Shown: positions 44,071 to 54,396 of the stretch, in pieces
Layout: each line of letters begins with the position of its first letter
Position numbering within the stretch: position 1 is the first letter of the stretch
Origin: Mastigamoeba balamuthi
Lineage: Eukaryota > Evosea > Mastigamoebida > Mastigamoebidae
Reading direction: 5' to 3'
Assembly: GCA_902651635.1 (NCBI GenBank)
Contig: CACRSC010000273.1
Span: forward strand, 86,145 to 150,144
DNA: 64,000 nt
Position numbers and translations under genes: made by a program
The notes under the pieces: generated by a model
Seen by the model: the letters and a program-made list of their open reading frames with translations, nothing else
Database searches by the model: none
What the model was told of the DNA's origin: nothing

Positions 44071-45054
44071 ATGAGCACGGTGGAACCCGTCGATTCTGTG
44101 TCGGTCCTCTGTGTCTCGGAACAAGGGTGGAGCGACGGGGAGGCCCTGGGAGCTGCCATCGACGCGTCTCCGACGGATCAGTACGCGTTTGCCGAGAGGT
44201 ACCCCAGCTGGGCGCTGGGCCCCTGCGCAGTGGTGACCTACAGAGCCAACGGCTCCGACCACTCGTTCCTCTTCGACTGTGGCTGGAGCATCGACCACAT
44301 CAGGGCCAGCCTCGACTCTTACGGCCACCCGGAGACCCGTATGCCACCCAGGAGTAGCTTCGACCGAGTGGCCTGCTAACTGGGTGGCTCGCTTGCAGGC
44401 TGCTCGTGGGGAGTCGTCAGCCACGAGCACTGCGACCACTTCTGGGGCATTCCGCTCTTCTCCCAGAGCATCCCGCGCTTCTTCCTGCCGTGGACCGTCA
44501 CCGACAAGGGCCGCCAGCTGCTCTCCGAGGCCGGCTTGGATCGAGATCGCCTCAGCTTTGTGGGGAATGACAACGGCGACCGCACGTTCGTTGTACCAGA
44601 ACGTGACGGGGGGCCACCGCACGTGTGCCTCGCGTTCCTGGCAGCGGAAATGTCCCTCGGGGTCACAGGAGAGCTCTGCGCGATGCTCCGCGTGAGGGGC
44701 AAGGGCGTCGTGGTCGTTACCGGGTGCTCGCACGCAGGGCTGCCGCCCATCCTCGACGCGGCCCGCAAGATCAACGGGGGCACCGAGCCAGTCTACGCGA
44801 TCTACGGCGGCCTGCACCTCGACGCTGCCAACGACTGGGAGGGCGAGGACGAGGAGAAGAAGGCCGCGGCCGCTGCGAGGACAGAGGAGGCGTGGTCGGC
44901 GATCGCTGGGGCCTCTGTTCGCCAGATCGCCTGCAACCACTGCACCGGCAGCGGCCCAGCCAGAGTCCTGGCCGAGAGGGCTGCCCAGTCGGGCCTCTCC
45001 GCTGGGTGGGCTTATTCTGGGACCACCTGGCAGGTGCCATTCCAGCCATGGTGA
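44071..45054 (+). CDS. Metallo-beta-lactamase-fold protein, MJ0301-like (copy 2)
   Basis: Exons 44071-44338 and 44399-45054, giving about 307 residues. It is very similar to copy 1 from the first residues (MSTVEPVDSVSVLCVSEQGW against MSTMEPVDSASVLCVSEQGW) through the metal motifs (SHEHCDHFWG, GCSHAGLPP, YGGLHL, CNHCTGSGPA). The intron lies at the same position and phase. Copy 2 has a few extra residues in the mid-loop (NDNGDRTFVVPERDGG) and a different C-terminal end. A recent tandem duplication is the simplest explanation. Hydrolase or cyclase function is unknown beyond the fold. Confidence 0.82.
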
Positions 45055-45208
45055 CAGGACACAACCGAGGACAAACGGCACCATTGCATCCCACAGAGTC
45101 GGCGACACTGCGCTGCTTTTCAACGATTTTCCACACTTTGTTGAACTATCCCTTCGCCGACTCCCAAAATTACGTCAGGTGCACTCGGAAGCGGTACCCT
45201 TTTTTTTG

Positions 45209-46759
45209 ATGGGAGACCCACACGTCGCGCTGGTCCAGTCGTGCGTCTACGGCGACCACGCGACCGCCGCTGCGCTGCTGGCGGCCGACGCTTCGCTGGC
45301 GCTTCGTTCCGATCCCGACGGAATTCCGCCAGTGCTGCACGCCTGTGCCGCAGGCAACGCCGACGTCCTCCTCGTCCTCGTCTCTGCCGGCGGCCCCTCG
45401 GTCCTCGCGGGCCCCACGGGCGCCCGCTGCCTCATGGCCGCCGCGCGCGCGGGCCACACGGACGTCGCCAGCGTGCTGGTGACGTCGGGCGTCGCCGTCG
45501 ACACGCCAGACGACGCCGACGGCTCCTCTGCGCTGCACGCCGCGTGCATACACGGCCGCCTGGGCGTCGCCAGGGTCCTCCTGCGCGCAGGGGCCCGCGT
45601 CGAGGCCCGGCGCAGGGACGGCACGACCCCCCTGGTGCTCTGCGCGCGCTGCGGCCACGTCGACGTCGTGCGCGAGCTGCTCCGAGCGGGCGCCCGCCCC
45701 GACAGCCAGGCGCTCGTGGCGGCGAGCCAGACCGGCAGGGTCGAGTGCATCGAGGCGCTGCTCGAGGGCGGGGCCGACGTCAACGCCGAGGGTGGCGCCG
45801 CGCTGGCCGCAGCCGCCGGGTCGGGAAGAGGAATCGCAGTTTCAGTGCTGCTGGCGCTCGGGGCTGACGCGCGGGCGGGCTGCGCGCTGGGGATCGCCTG
45901 CGCGAGCGACGAGGAGGGCATAGCGCGCGACCTTCTCGAGCACGGGGCCGACGCCGGGGCGCGGTCTGCGTCGTTCCCCGGGGGCCACTGCACGCTGCTG
46001 CACGAGGCGGTGGTCAACGGCCGCAGGGGCATCGCGCGGGCGCTGCTCGAGTACGGCGCCCCGCCGGACGAGCCCGACCACAACGGGGCGACGCCGCTGC
46101 TCATGGCGTGCCTGGGGTGCAGGGACCTCGTGAGGGTGCTGCTCAAGCACGGCGCCAACCCGGACCCTACGAGCCCCAGGGCCAGCGTGGGCGCCACCCC
46201 CATGTCCTACGCGCTCGCGTGCGGCGACGCGGAGCTCGTGGCGGCGCTCACGCCCAGGCAGCTCGAGCTCGTTGTCGAGCGCAAGCCCGGGCAGCTCTTC
46301 CCCGAGCGGCTGCCCGACAGTGTCGCCGCCGCGGAGCCCGTGTGGTACCACCACTTTGTCGACGTCGTCAACGAGGCCATCGGCGAGGTGGGTTGCGGCA
46401 GCGGCACGCGAGCCATCACGCGGGCCAGCGGCATCGCTGTCGGCGGCATGATAGGGGCGGCCGTCGCCATGCCGATCGGCGTCTGCGCGGGTATGACGGC
46501 GGCGTTCGGTATCAGCACCGTGGGCTCGATGCTGATGGGACTGGGGGCAGGCGTCTCGCTGGGGTCTGTCGTGGGCGCTGCGTCGCCGCCAGCGGACAAT
46601 AGGATGCTGATGCTGGAGGACAGGCTCAGGGACCTCAACGGCCACTCGCTCAAGGCCAGCGGGGAGAGGGGCATGCGCATCTGCCTGCCTCTCGTCCGCA
46701 ACAGGTCCCGCGACGTCCGGTCTGTGCTACAGCTCCGCTTCTGCTACCTGGGGTTCTGA
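45209..46759 (+). CDS. Ankyrin-repeat protein with glycine-rich membrane hairpin
   Basis: Intronless, 516 residues from the ATG at 45209. Residues about 5-360 are ten or so ankyrin repeats (for example SSALHAACIHGRLGVARVLL, TTPLVLCARCGHVDVVREL, ATPLLMACLGCRDLVRVLL). After a linker come about 50 hydrophobic, Gly-spaced residues (GIAVGGMIGAAVAMPIGVC, then GSMLMGLGAGVSLGSVVG), consistent with a membrane hairpin or glycine zipper. The C-terminus is a short charged tail. The sequence is a clean single open frame of high GC. The function is unknown; the ankyrins could dock a partner at a membrane. Lack of introns contrasts with most neighbours, but mevalonate kinase is also intronless, so transfer cannot be argued from this alone. 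Confidence 0.8.
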   Translation: MGDPHVALVQSCVYGDHATAAALLAADASLALRSDPDGIPPVLHACAAGNADVLLVLVSAGGPSVLAGPTGARCLMAAARAGHTDVASVLVTSGVAVDTPDDADGSSALHAACIHGRLGVARVLLRAGARVEARRRDGTTPLVLCARCGHVDVVRELLRAGARPDSQALVAASQTGRVECIEALLEGGADVNAEGGAALAAAAGSGRGIAVSVLLALGADARAGCALGIACASDEEGIARDLLEHGADAGARSASFPGGHCTLLHEAVVNGRRGIARALLEYGAPPDEPDHNGATPLLMACLGCRDLVRVLLKHGANPDPTSPRASVGATPMSYALACGDAELVAALTPRQLELVVERKPGQLFPERLPDSVAAAEPVWYHHFVDVVNEAIGEVGCGSGTRAITRASGIAVGGMIGAAVAMPIGVCAGMTAAFGISTVGSMLMGLGAGVSLGSVVGAASPPADNRMLMLEDRLRDLNGHSLKASGERGMRICLPLVRNRSRDVRSVLQLRFCYLGF

Positions 46760-47607
46760 GCGCCCGCTACGTGAGATGCATCCGACACACTCGTGTGCCA
46801 AAGCCCCTGTTGTAATGACGCGAGTGCCCTGGCGACTCTGCTGGGATACTCGAAGGTCGGTCGGCTTCTCTGTTCCGTGAAGGAGCTTCTTAGTATCCTG
46901 TCACGATAACAAACAAGTGTGTACTACTACAATTGTTTGGCTCGTGTACAGCAATCTTAGAAGCTTCCTGAGTTCGCAATACAACTCCATCACCTGCGGT
47001 GGAGCTCCATCAGAGGTCCGCGTCTTTGTGGCGGGGACTTGGAGGTTCTCGCGTGTAACATCCCGCCCATTCGCAAAATCTCCGCAAATATGCTCGGGAG
47101 GAACTACCGAGAATCCAGGAGAAGCTGGTTGAGGTGCAGGGCGTTGAGGGAGTAGCCCCCGTCAGGAGAGCAGAGGGGCCAAGAGTACCAAGTCCACTTA
47201 TCAGTGATACTGCCTAACAGAGGGAGGACCACAACAGAGCCCTGAGATGAACACAGCTGTCGTTCTGCAGGGGGTGTACCCCTGACTCCCGCAGTACTCG
47301 CCGGTACCGAGAGGTCGACAAAAAAGGAAGGACACCAGTTTCGAGCGATGAAAAAAATGTAATTATGTATAACAGGACCCGTAATTTACGCGAAATTTCG
47401 CCAGTTACTCGCGTCCGGGAAATTCGCCACGCCCACACCACCAACACCACACCCCAGAGGGGTGAGGTTCGTCGGAAACGCGGTGGGCTTGTTCTCCCAT
47501 TCCTAACAACGCACACACACATTCCGCAGCGAGTTTGACGACTCGCACCCCCCCAGAACCGCTTCGGCGAACTCTCGTTCACTCCCTACCCACTGCCAGG
47601 GCTCGAC
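46760..47607. other. Intergenic stretch, nothing supportable
   Basis: About 850 nt between the ankyrin and VTC genes. No convincing exon, RNA gene or repeat is seen on either strand. Confidence 0.5.
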
Positions 47608-49594
47608 ATGGGAGGCACCAAGCGTGTCCTACAGCAGCGTGTGCGACCCGCGTGGCAGCCGCTCAGCGTCGACTACGCGTCGCTCGAGTCCTTCGTGCGG
47701 ACGCACAGCAGTAGCAGCAGCAGCAGCGGAGGCGCCTGCCGCTGGTCCGTAGGCGACGAGTCGGAGCTGATGCGCCTGCTCGACGAGGAGCTCTCCAAGG
47801 CCGCAGCGCACCGCACCGCGACCCTCGCCTCGGTCGCCGAGCGCCTCGGAGGGCTCGAGGCGACGCCCGGCGCCACGCCAGAGGCTGTCGACGACGTGGC
47901 GCGCGACGTGGCCGACCTGGCGGTGTTCTGCTGGGCCAACGCGGTGGCGGTGGTCAGGGTGGCCCGCAAGCACGACCGGGGGTCCCGCGTCGGCATCTCG
48001 GGGCTCTACGGAGGTCGCGTGGGGCGCGTGCTGTCGCAGGAGCCCCTCGACGCGCTGTGGCTCCGTGCCAGCGCGCTGTACAGCCGCTGGAGGGCACCGC
48101 AGCCGCAGGCGACCGCGGCGAGCGCGGGGAGGAGGCGCGCGCGCTACTGGATACGCGGGGACGACGCCGTGGCGGAGTTCATGCGCGAGGCTGTGCGCCA
48201 CGTGGAGGTGCGCGAGGACGGGTGCCGCAAGGTGTCGGCGGTGCACCTGGACAACGCGCAGCTGGAGGTGTACTCGAGCCGCCTCAACGGGGCGGAGGAT
48301 TTGCGCTCAGTCCGCCTGGGGTGGGCTCTGCACAACGAGTCCTCCAAAGGCGAGTTCCCCTACTGCTCCCTCTTAATGTCGGGGCTTGGCTGACACCACG
48401 CTCACTTCAACCAGAGGGCATAGCGACGGGGCCGCCGTCCCAAGGTACCATTGACGCTGGTCACCGATGGTGGTCACTCACTCCCGAACGCCAGTGAGGG
48501 TCGAGCTGAAGAGGAACGGGGAGGACGCTATCGGGGAGAGCTTCGTTGTCCGAGGCGAGCAGACCCCCGGGTTCGTCCGCGGAGCCATCCCTGTGGCGGA
48601 CCTGCATCTCCAGTCGCCTGCCGAGGAGGAGGTCGCCAGCTGCGTCTGCGAGGAGATCTCCTCCAAGCGTCTCGCGCCCCGCGTTCGCGTGCTGTTCAGC
48701 CGCGTTGTTCTCGAGGACAAGGCCAGCCCGACGGTAGGTCGCCCACACACTAAGCCGCGCCCGAGCTCACCCGGCACGAGAGAAGGTTCGCATGACGCTG
48801 GACAGGGACGTGCGGATGGTCCGCGAGCCCAGCAGGAGTGAGAGCTGGTGGATGCACTCGGACAGCAGGGTCTCGAGCGACTACACTACGCGGTTCCCCT
48901 ACGCCGTCCTCACGGTTGAGTGCGAGCTCGGACCCAGCGCGAGCCCTCCTGCCTGGGTCGACTCCCTCGTCAGCACTCCGGATGTGCGCCTGCTCTGCGC
49001 TTGCTTCATCATGTCTTTTGTCCACCTCATTGTGATTGCCAGGTGGTCGAGGTGAGCAGCTTCTCCAAGTCTGCGCACGGGACGTACCAGCTGTACCGAG
49101 ACGCTGTGCCGACGGTGCCGTCGTGGATCGCGATGATGGAACCCGAGTACCGTGAGCCGCCCGAGATTAAGGCCACTGTCCAGGCTCTGGTCTCCGCCGC
49201 GACCAGGGCGAGCACCAGGCCGGTAGCCAAGCCGGAGGGACCGGCACCTCCAGGGGGGTCACCGCGGGCCGAGGAGGCGGCGCGGATAAAGGCGATGGTA
49301 TTCTTCGCCAACGAGAGGACCTTCCTGCTGTGGCTTCACTTTTCCGCGTTCCTGGGGTCTTTCGCGGTGGCGCTGATGGCGCTGGGGCACGGGCGAGCCA
49401 GGATCATGGGGACGGTGGCACTGGTGCTGTCGCTGTTCGTGGCGCTGTACGCACTGGTCACCCACCGAATTAGGAGCACGAAGATCAGGAACAAGGAATC
49501 CCTCAGGTACGACGACCGCTACGGGCCCATCCTGCTGGTCTGCATCGTCGCATCAATGACTATCGTCTCCATCCTGACAAATATCGTCTATTGA
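47608..49594 (+). CDS. SPX-VTC-DUF202 protein, polyphosphate polymerase (VTC) family
   Basis: VTC complexes make polyphosphate from ATP at acidocalcisome or vacuole membranes, with SPX sensing inositol pyrophosphates. Exons 47608-48377, 48499-48733, 48786-48983 and 49043-49594 give 584 residues. Order: SPX domain (residues about 5-130, e.g. LRKH-like ...RVARKHDRGS), then a VTC catalytic tunnel domain (VSAVHLDNAQLEVYSSRL, VELKRNGEDAIGESF, RVRVLFSRVVLED, VRMTLDRDVRMVRE, FPYAVLTVECELG, FSKSAHGTYQLY), then three C-terminal membrane helices of DUF202 type (FFANERTFLLWLHFSAFLGS...). Two usually basic or acidic tunnel positions are altered: the RLRW motif is RLGW, and the VLEVK motif is VLTVE. It may be a VTC2/3-like regulatory subunit rather than a VTC4-like polymerase. 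An AATAAA lies at 49617-49622. Confidence 0.83.
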
Positions 49595-49690
49595 ACTGCA
49601 GTCCCCCCGAACAACCAATAAACGTTTCTGACCGGTTTCCCCATAGACCAGCATAACAGCTCGTTTTCTCCTGCGCACCGACACTCCAAC

Positions 49691-50644
49691 TCACATGGAG
49701 TAGAAGGAGTAGAGCTCCAGTAGTGCGGCGAGCACCTTGATCCTCTTCAGCTGCTCCTGTTGCTCTTTCCACAGCGCGAGGATCTCCTGGAGCGTCACAG
49801 CCCCCTGTGCAGTCTTGGGGGGCGTGCAGACCACCTCCTCGTCGGGGCCCCTGGCGTTTTGTGCCGACGACGAGACAGCACTCGAGGAAGCCTTCTTGAT
49901 GAGGTCGTCTATCCACATGAACTGTCCGGGCTCCAGCGGGGTATTTTTCGGCACGTAGTAGTTGCGAGACCGGAAGCACAGGGGCTCGGATACAATTCTG
50001 CACACCTCGGCTCCGCCGGCTCTCCGGATCGTGGCAACCAGCACGACTCTTCCTCCCAGGTGCAGGCGAGACGAGTTGCAGTTCCTTTGAGATGCGCTAG
50101 TGAGCTGAGCCCTCAGTCCCACAACGGACTCGGGTGCAGCAAAGAAAAAAAGGCGGGCCCCTGAGGGGATGAAAGCAACTCACGAAAAGCAGTTGTGAAA
50201 TTCGAGAACGCGGACGCCTGAGCCGGGTATCGAGAGGTCGTTCATCTCTCGCCCGATGTGAAAGTTGTCGGCACCCCGACAGCACTTGCGGCATGATCCG
50301 AGCTCTTTATGGTGGTTGTCTCTTGTCAGGGGCGCTCAGACGATACGGTATTAAATTGTTACCTGTCGTTGTTTGGTCCTCCAGGTGGAGGCGGCAGTTC
50401 AGCACAGAGACAGCGAGGTCACTGGCGGTAACGTTGTTCTCCGCCATCCAGCGCTCGCCAGAGACCAGTGTCAGCTGCCGCATATTTTTAATTAAGGTAG
50501 TAAGCCAGCCAAGAACGAGGGCGGAGTGAACAACAGAGCCCCGAAGATCAGTGAGGGCTGCGAGGGAGGGAGGGTCACCTCGAATGGCTTCCGCCTGTTC
50601 ATTGTCTTGGTGGACGTGCGCAGGACCGGGGATGAGTGCTCCAT
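49691..50644 (-). CDS. Unassigned protein, inverted paralogue of 52356-53399 (possible p53-like fold)
   Basis: Exons 50579-50644, 50363-50474, 50184-50304 and 49691-50084 give 230 residues. The exon phases are the same as in the paralogue at 52356-53399. Conserved blocks: ERWMAENNVTASDL, NCRLHLEDQ, CRKCCRGADNFHIG, EFHNCFS, CNSSRLHLGGRVVLVATIR and SEPLCFRSRNYY. The pattern of a Cys pair, then F-x-NC, then an L-H-x-GG-x-V-V-V-x-A-T-I strand and SEPL-x-x-RSRN recalls p53-like/CudA/Spt23-type DNA-binding domains, but I cannot confirm this. The C-terminus is a short helix rich in Gln and Glu (WKEQQEQLKRIKVLAALLEL), perhaps for dimerisation. Confidence 0.6.
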
Positions 50645-52355
50645 CTCGCTGTCTGGTTTGAAATATTGCCCGCAGCGCCAGCGATTTCTGTACAAACTTG
50701 GTCTGTCAGATATGTGTTGTGTCTGCTTGTCTGCGTTGTCACAGGGCTCTTTGCAACACTCACAGATCCTGGGGGTGTCTGGGGATGAGGGTCTTCGTCA
50801 GAAATGCGACCAGTATAGGCAGAGGCCACAGCGAGGAAGAACCTCTGACTGTTTTCTATGTGAATTTTTGGAAAAACTGGCGTGAGGAGCAATGCAACTG
50901 GCTAGGGTTTTCCTCGGGTAAAATATCTTTCCTTCCACCAGCGCGAGGACTCCAGTGGACGGTTGGTAGCTTGCGATGTAAACGTTGGGGAGACGGGACT
51001 TCTCGGCGCGTTCTATGCTGGGTTGGTTCTCAGGAGTAGCGGTTGTGGGCCTTTTTTGGTGGGCGAGCGAGCGCAGACTGCGTCGTAGTGCTTGATAACA
51101 GATTGCTCTCCTGCGAGGAGCGATTGTGCTCTGCACCACCATCGCTTTATTCGACGTAAAGAGGGAATATGCACCTGCACACTACACAGGTGCCGACTGT
51201 GTTTGCAGTTTCGGCTGCACCAGAAAGGAAGCATCAAATCTCTTTGCCTGAAGTGCCGCGAGTGCTGAGCAGCTTTCTCTCTGCGCTTGCAGGAGTTGAG
51301 CAACTCCTCGTTGGCGCGGAATCCCCACCTGGTCTGAGTCATAGTCTCCCCTGAGCGTCCTTTCGCTTCTGGTCCGGGGTGCTGAGCGAGCACCGTTGCC
51401 AACCGCACAAAAAAAAACGGTTGAGCCCACTTGCTTCGCCAGCTCTCACTGGGGTAGCCTACCTCTGCTGCCTTTCTTCGCCACCTACGCGGGCTCATTC
51501 CCCGCGCTCGCATCCCCACACTATTGTGCCTTACTGAGGCGATGCCCTAGCGCGAGATTTCGTTGATCTCCATGAACGAACCAAACGAAGGCGAGGCGGT
51601 TGCGAGTTGAAGCAGATTTCTCATTGTCCACAGTCTTCGTCCTGCGTCTCGCGGCGCTCTGTGGCCCTGCCCTCGAACAATCGCTCGAGGGTGCGGAGCC
51701 GCGATGGCGCGCGCTCTGCTGCGGGGCGCGGCGGCTCGTGGCTGGCCGAAGCTGTACTGCATTGGGATTTTGCTGTTGTCGGCATGTTATCTACTGGGCC
51801 GAGTCCACGTGGCCGGCAAACTCGTGGGCTCAGCCACCCGACGGCCGTGAGAAGTGCAGGAGGGTCCCGAGAGGCGTGTCCCGATGGTGTCCTGGTCTGG
51901 GCAGTCCCTGAGAGAGGCGGAGACCGGCGTGAAAAGGTCCAACGGACTATTTCTCGCTAAGTTGCACTTTTCCGAGGTGGGATATGCCAAACTGTGGACA
52001 ATGGAGCGCGTCCCCACCGGCGGCGAGAGCGGAAAACGAAAGACCGCCCGGTACAGCACGTTCTTCGAGGGCGGAGGGGAGCCGCGGTGCTGCGGCAGGT
52101 GCGGCGAGCCTGAGGAATTTCCATGGAAATGTTGGGTTCACATTTGCCTGCTGGATATTTTTCCTAAACCCTGGCGGATTCTCTGTGATGGTTGTGGAAC
52201 ATCAGGCAAAGGAAGCAGGTTGATTATCTCCTCAAAAGGAGAAGAAAAAAGACAGATTTTCCAACCCCGCACCATAAAGGCTCGTCTGGTTCAGTTGGCC
52301 TCTTTATTTTATTCCTCGTCCCTGTCGACACCTGCCCGCCTCCTCCGCCCCCCCA
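50645..52355. other. Divergent intergenic region between paralogues
   Basis: About 1.7 kb between the starts of the two head-to-head paralogues. A plus-strand frame near 52000-52130 (Cys-rich, KTARYSTFFEGGGEPRCC) looks somewhat coding but has no partner exons and no family match. No RNA gene or repeat is supported. Confidence 0.4.
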
Positions 52356-53399
52356 ATGGCAGGAATCGCCGCCCCCGAGGTGTCCGCACCCACCCTGATG
52401 GTCTCGTCCCGCGTGATCAACAGGCGGGTCCCGTTCAAGGTGCGCACTTCAGGGGGGTTTTGTTTTTTAATGAAGGCGCGTGTGAAGTTGCCCCAGTGTG
52501 CTCACACGGCCGGTGCGCACCCCCGCGCCCCCGCAATCTCCCAGGTGAATCTCGTGGCGGGCACGCAGTGGATGCTCGACAACCGCGTCACGGACAGCGA
52601 CCTCATCGAGTCGATGCAGTTCTGCAGGCTGCACCTCGAGGGCCAGCAGAATCACAACGGTAATCCCTCCTCCCCCACCCCACCCATGCATTATTCGAAA
52701 TGGCGCCCCTGACACTGTTCTTGCCGGATTTTTCTCCGCCCGCAGCGCTGGAGGCCTGCGAGAGGTGCTGCCGCGGGTCGGCCGATAGCTTTGAGATTGG
52801 CAAGGAGGTCCGCGAGGTCTCGGCCGTCGGCGGGCCCCAGCGCGCCTTCGAGTTCTCAAACTGCATCTCGTAAGCCCGGCAGCCCCAAATTTGCACCCCC
52901 CACCGAAAAACGCACCCTACTCTTCGGTGCTGACGCATTCCTTGGGACAATGTGCAGTTACTGCAACTCGTCCCGGTTGCATCTGGGCGGCCGCGTGGTG
53001 ATCGTGGCGACGATCAGGCGCAGGGGCGAGTCGGAGGAGGTCTGCAGGGCCGCCTCGGAGCCGCTGTGCCTGAGGTCGCGCAACTACTACACCTCGAGGA
53101 AGCAGCCCGTCGTCCCCGGCGTGCTCAAGTGGGTCGAGGACGAGTACGCGCCCGAGTCGTCGCCCGAGACGACTTTCGCCGAGTCGCCCGACCACCACAA
53201 CCTCAAGCCCGCCACCGAGGGGGAGCTGGCTGGCAGCGGCAGCAGCGGTGCCGTTATGGGCGAGCTGGCCCATCTGTGGATGATGCAGCAGGAGCAGCTG
53301 CAGAGGATCCAGCTCCTCGGGTTCCTCCTGGGCCTCGTCTCCACGCCGGGCGCCAGCGGCGCCGGCAGCAACAACAACAGCAGCGCGACGACGGACTGA
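52356..53399 (+). CDS. Unassigned protein, paralogue of 49691-50644 (possible p53-like fold)
   Basis: Exons 52356-52439, 52545-52659, 52746-52869 and 52958-53399 give 254 residues. Blocks in order: VINRRVPFK, NLVAGTQWMLDNRVTDSDL, FCRLHLEGQQ, ACERCCRGSADSFEIGKEV, AFEFSNCIS, CNSSRLHLGGRVVIVATIRR and ASEPLCLRSRNYYTSRK. A divergent Ser/Pro/Asp linker and a Gln/Leu-rich helix with an Asn/Ser tail follow. All intron positions and phases equal those of the minus-strand copy, so the two are duplicates in opposite orientation. A transcription factor with a p53-like immunoglobulin fold (CudA/Spt23 style) is my best guess; no motif proves DNA binding. Confidence 0.62.
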
Positions 53400-53883
53400 A
53401 GCCAACGCCATTCAATCACCACCTCCACCTGCACTTCATCACCTTTTTCCATTTTCCACTTGCATAATTCATCCACTCGCACCACCCACCCACTTCACCA
53501 CCCTTCTTCATCTTTTTTCCCGCTGCCTTTTCCATTTCTTTTCCGCTCACACCAGAACTCGTATGTGAGTAATGCATTGCAAAGCTTCTTCCCATTCGAT
53601 GCAGCAATGCGCGTCCCCGCGTTCTCTTTATATCCCTCGGCCGCGGATATCTGCGGGCACGGACGCGCGCCGCAGGGCCCTGGCGGTTGCCGGGCACCCA
53701 GACGTTTCGGAAAGAAATGAAGTATGCAACACGCCCTGGGGGAGGCGGGGGGTCGGGCGATCACAAGCATGCGTGTGCCGTCCGGGATCTGAGCTCAGGT
53801 CTGAAAAAGGCCAGACATGTGGCTCCGTAGAAGGCAAACGAAACGACAGACGATACAACCACCCACAAGCTAACCTCGTCTCG
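53400..53883. other. Intergenic spacer
   Basis: Pyrimidine-rich 3' flank of the preceding gene, followed by the actobindin promoter region. No other feature is supported. Confidence 0.45.
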
Positions 53884-54280
53884 ATGGAGCAGGTGCTGAA
53901 CGACATCAAGAAGGCCCACTCGCTGAAGTCGGCGCCCGTTTCCGACAAGAGCGCGCCGTTCCTCTGTAAGTCGAAGCCGCTGCGGGACGGAATTGTTCTC
54001 AAGGCTTCTGCAGCGCCGGACTTCCACCTGAGGAAGTCGGTGCGCAGGAACCTCATGGACGAGGTCGTCTCGGGGGGGAGCCTCGAGCTCAGGCACACGG
54101 AGACGGCCGACAAGAGCGCCCCGTTCGTCAGCAGTGCGCAACCCGTCACCGTCGCCCCCAATCTCGCGGCTTCTCATCCCGCCTCCCTTTGCTCCTCCAG
54201 AGAGCCTCAAGATCAAGAAGAGCAGGCGCCCGGAGCTGCTCGAGCAGATCAAGGAGAGGTCGGGCGGCACGGCCGAGTGA
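53884..54280 (+). CDS. Actobindin (tandem beta-thymosin/WH2 actin-monomer binder)
   Basis: Actobindin binds actin monomers or dimers and delays nucleation; it was first described in Acanthamoeba. Exons 53884-53965, 54014-54133 and 54201-54280 give 93 residues, close to the usual 88. Two repeats are clear. The first is LNDIKKAHSLKSAPVSDKSA, where helix and LK(S/H)A-x-x-x-DKSAP match Acanthamoeba LKHAETVDKSAP, followed by FHLRKSVRRNLMDEVVSG. The second is LELRHTETADKSAPFV, followed by LKIKKSRRPELLEQIKER. The intron after each DKSAPF block falls at an equivalent site. The presence of an actobindin supports an amoebozoan source. It converges on the coiled-coil gene to the right. Confidence 0.87.
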
Positions 54281-54396
54281 ACAGCGCCGATTCGTTGATT
54301 GGATTCAATCATTGTTGCTTCCAAGTTGGCCAGCCGTGTGTGCAAACGTTGCCTGGCCGGTGTGTTTGGTGGGGGCTGTGGGAGGGGGGTGCGAGC

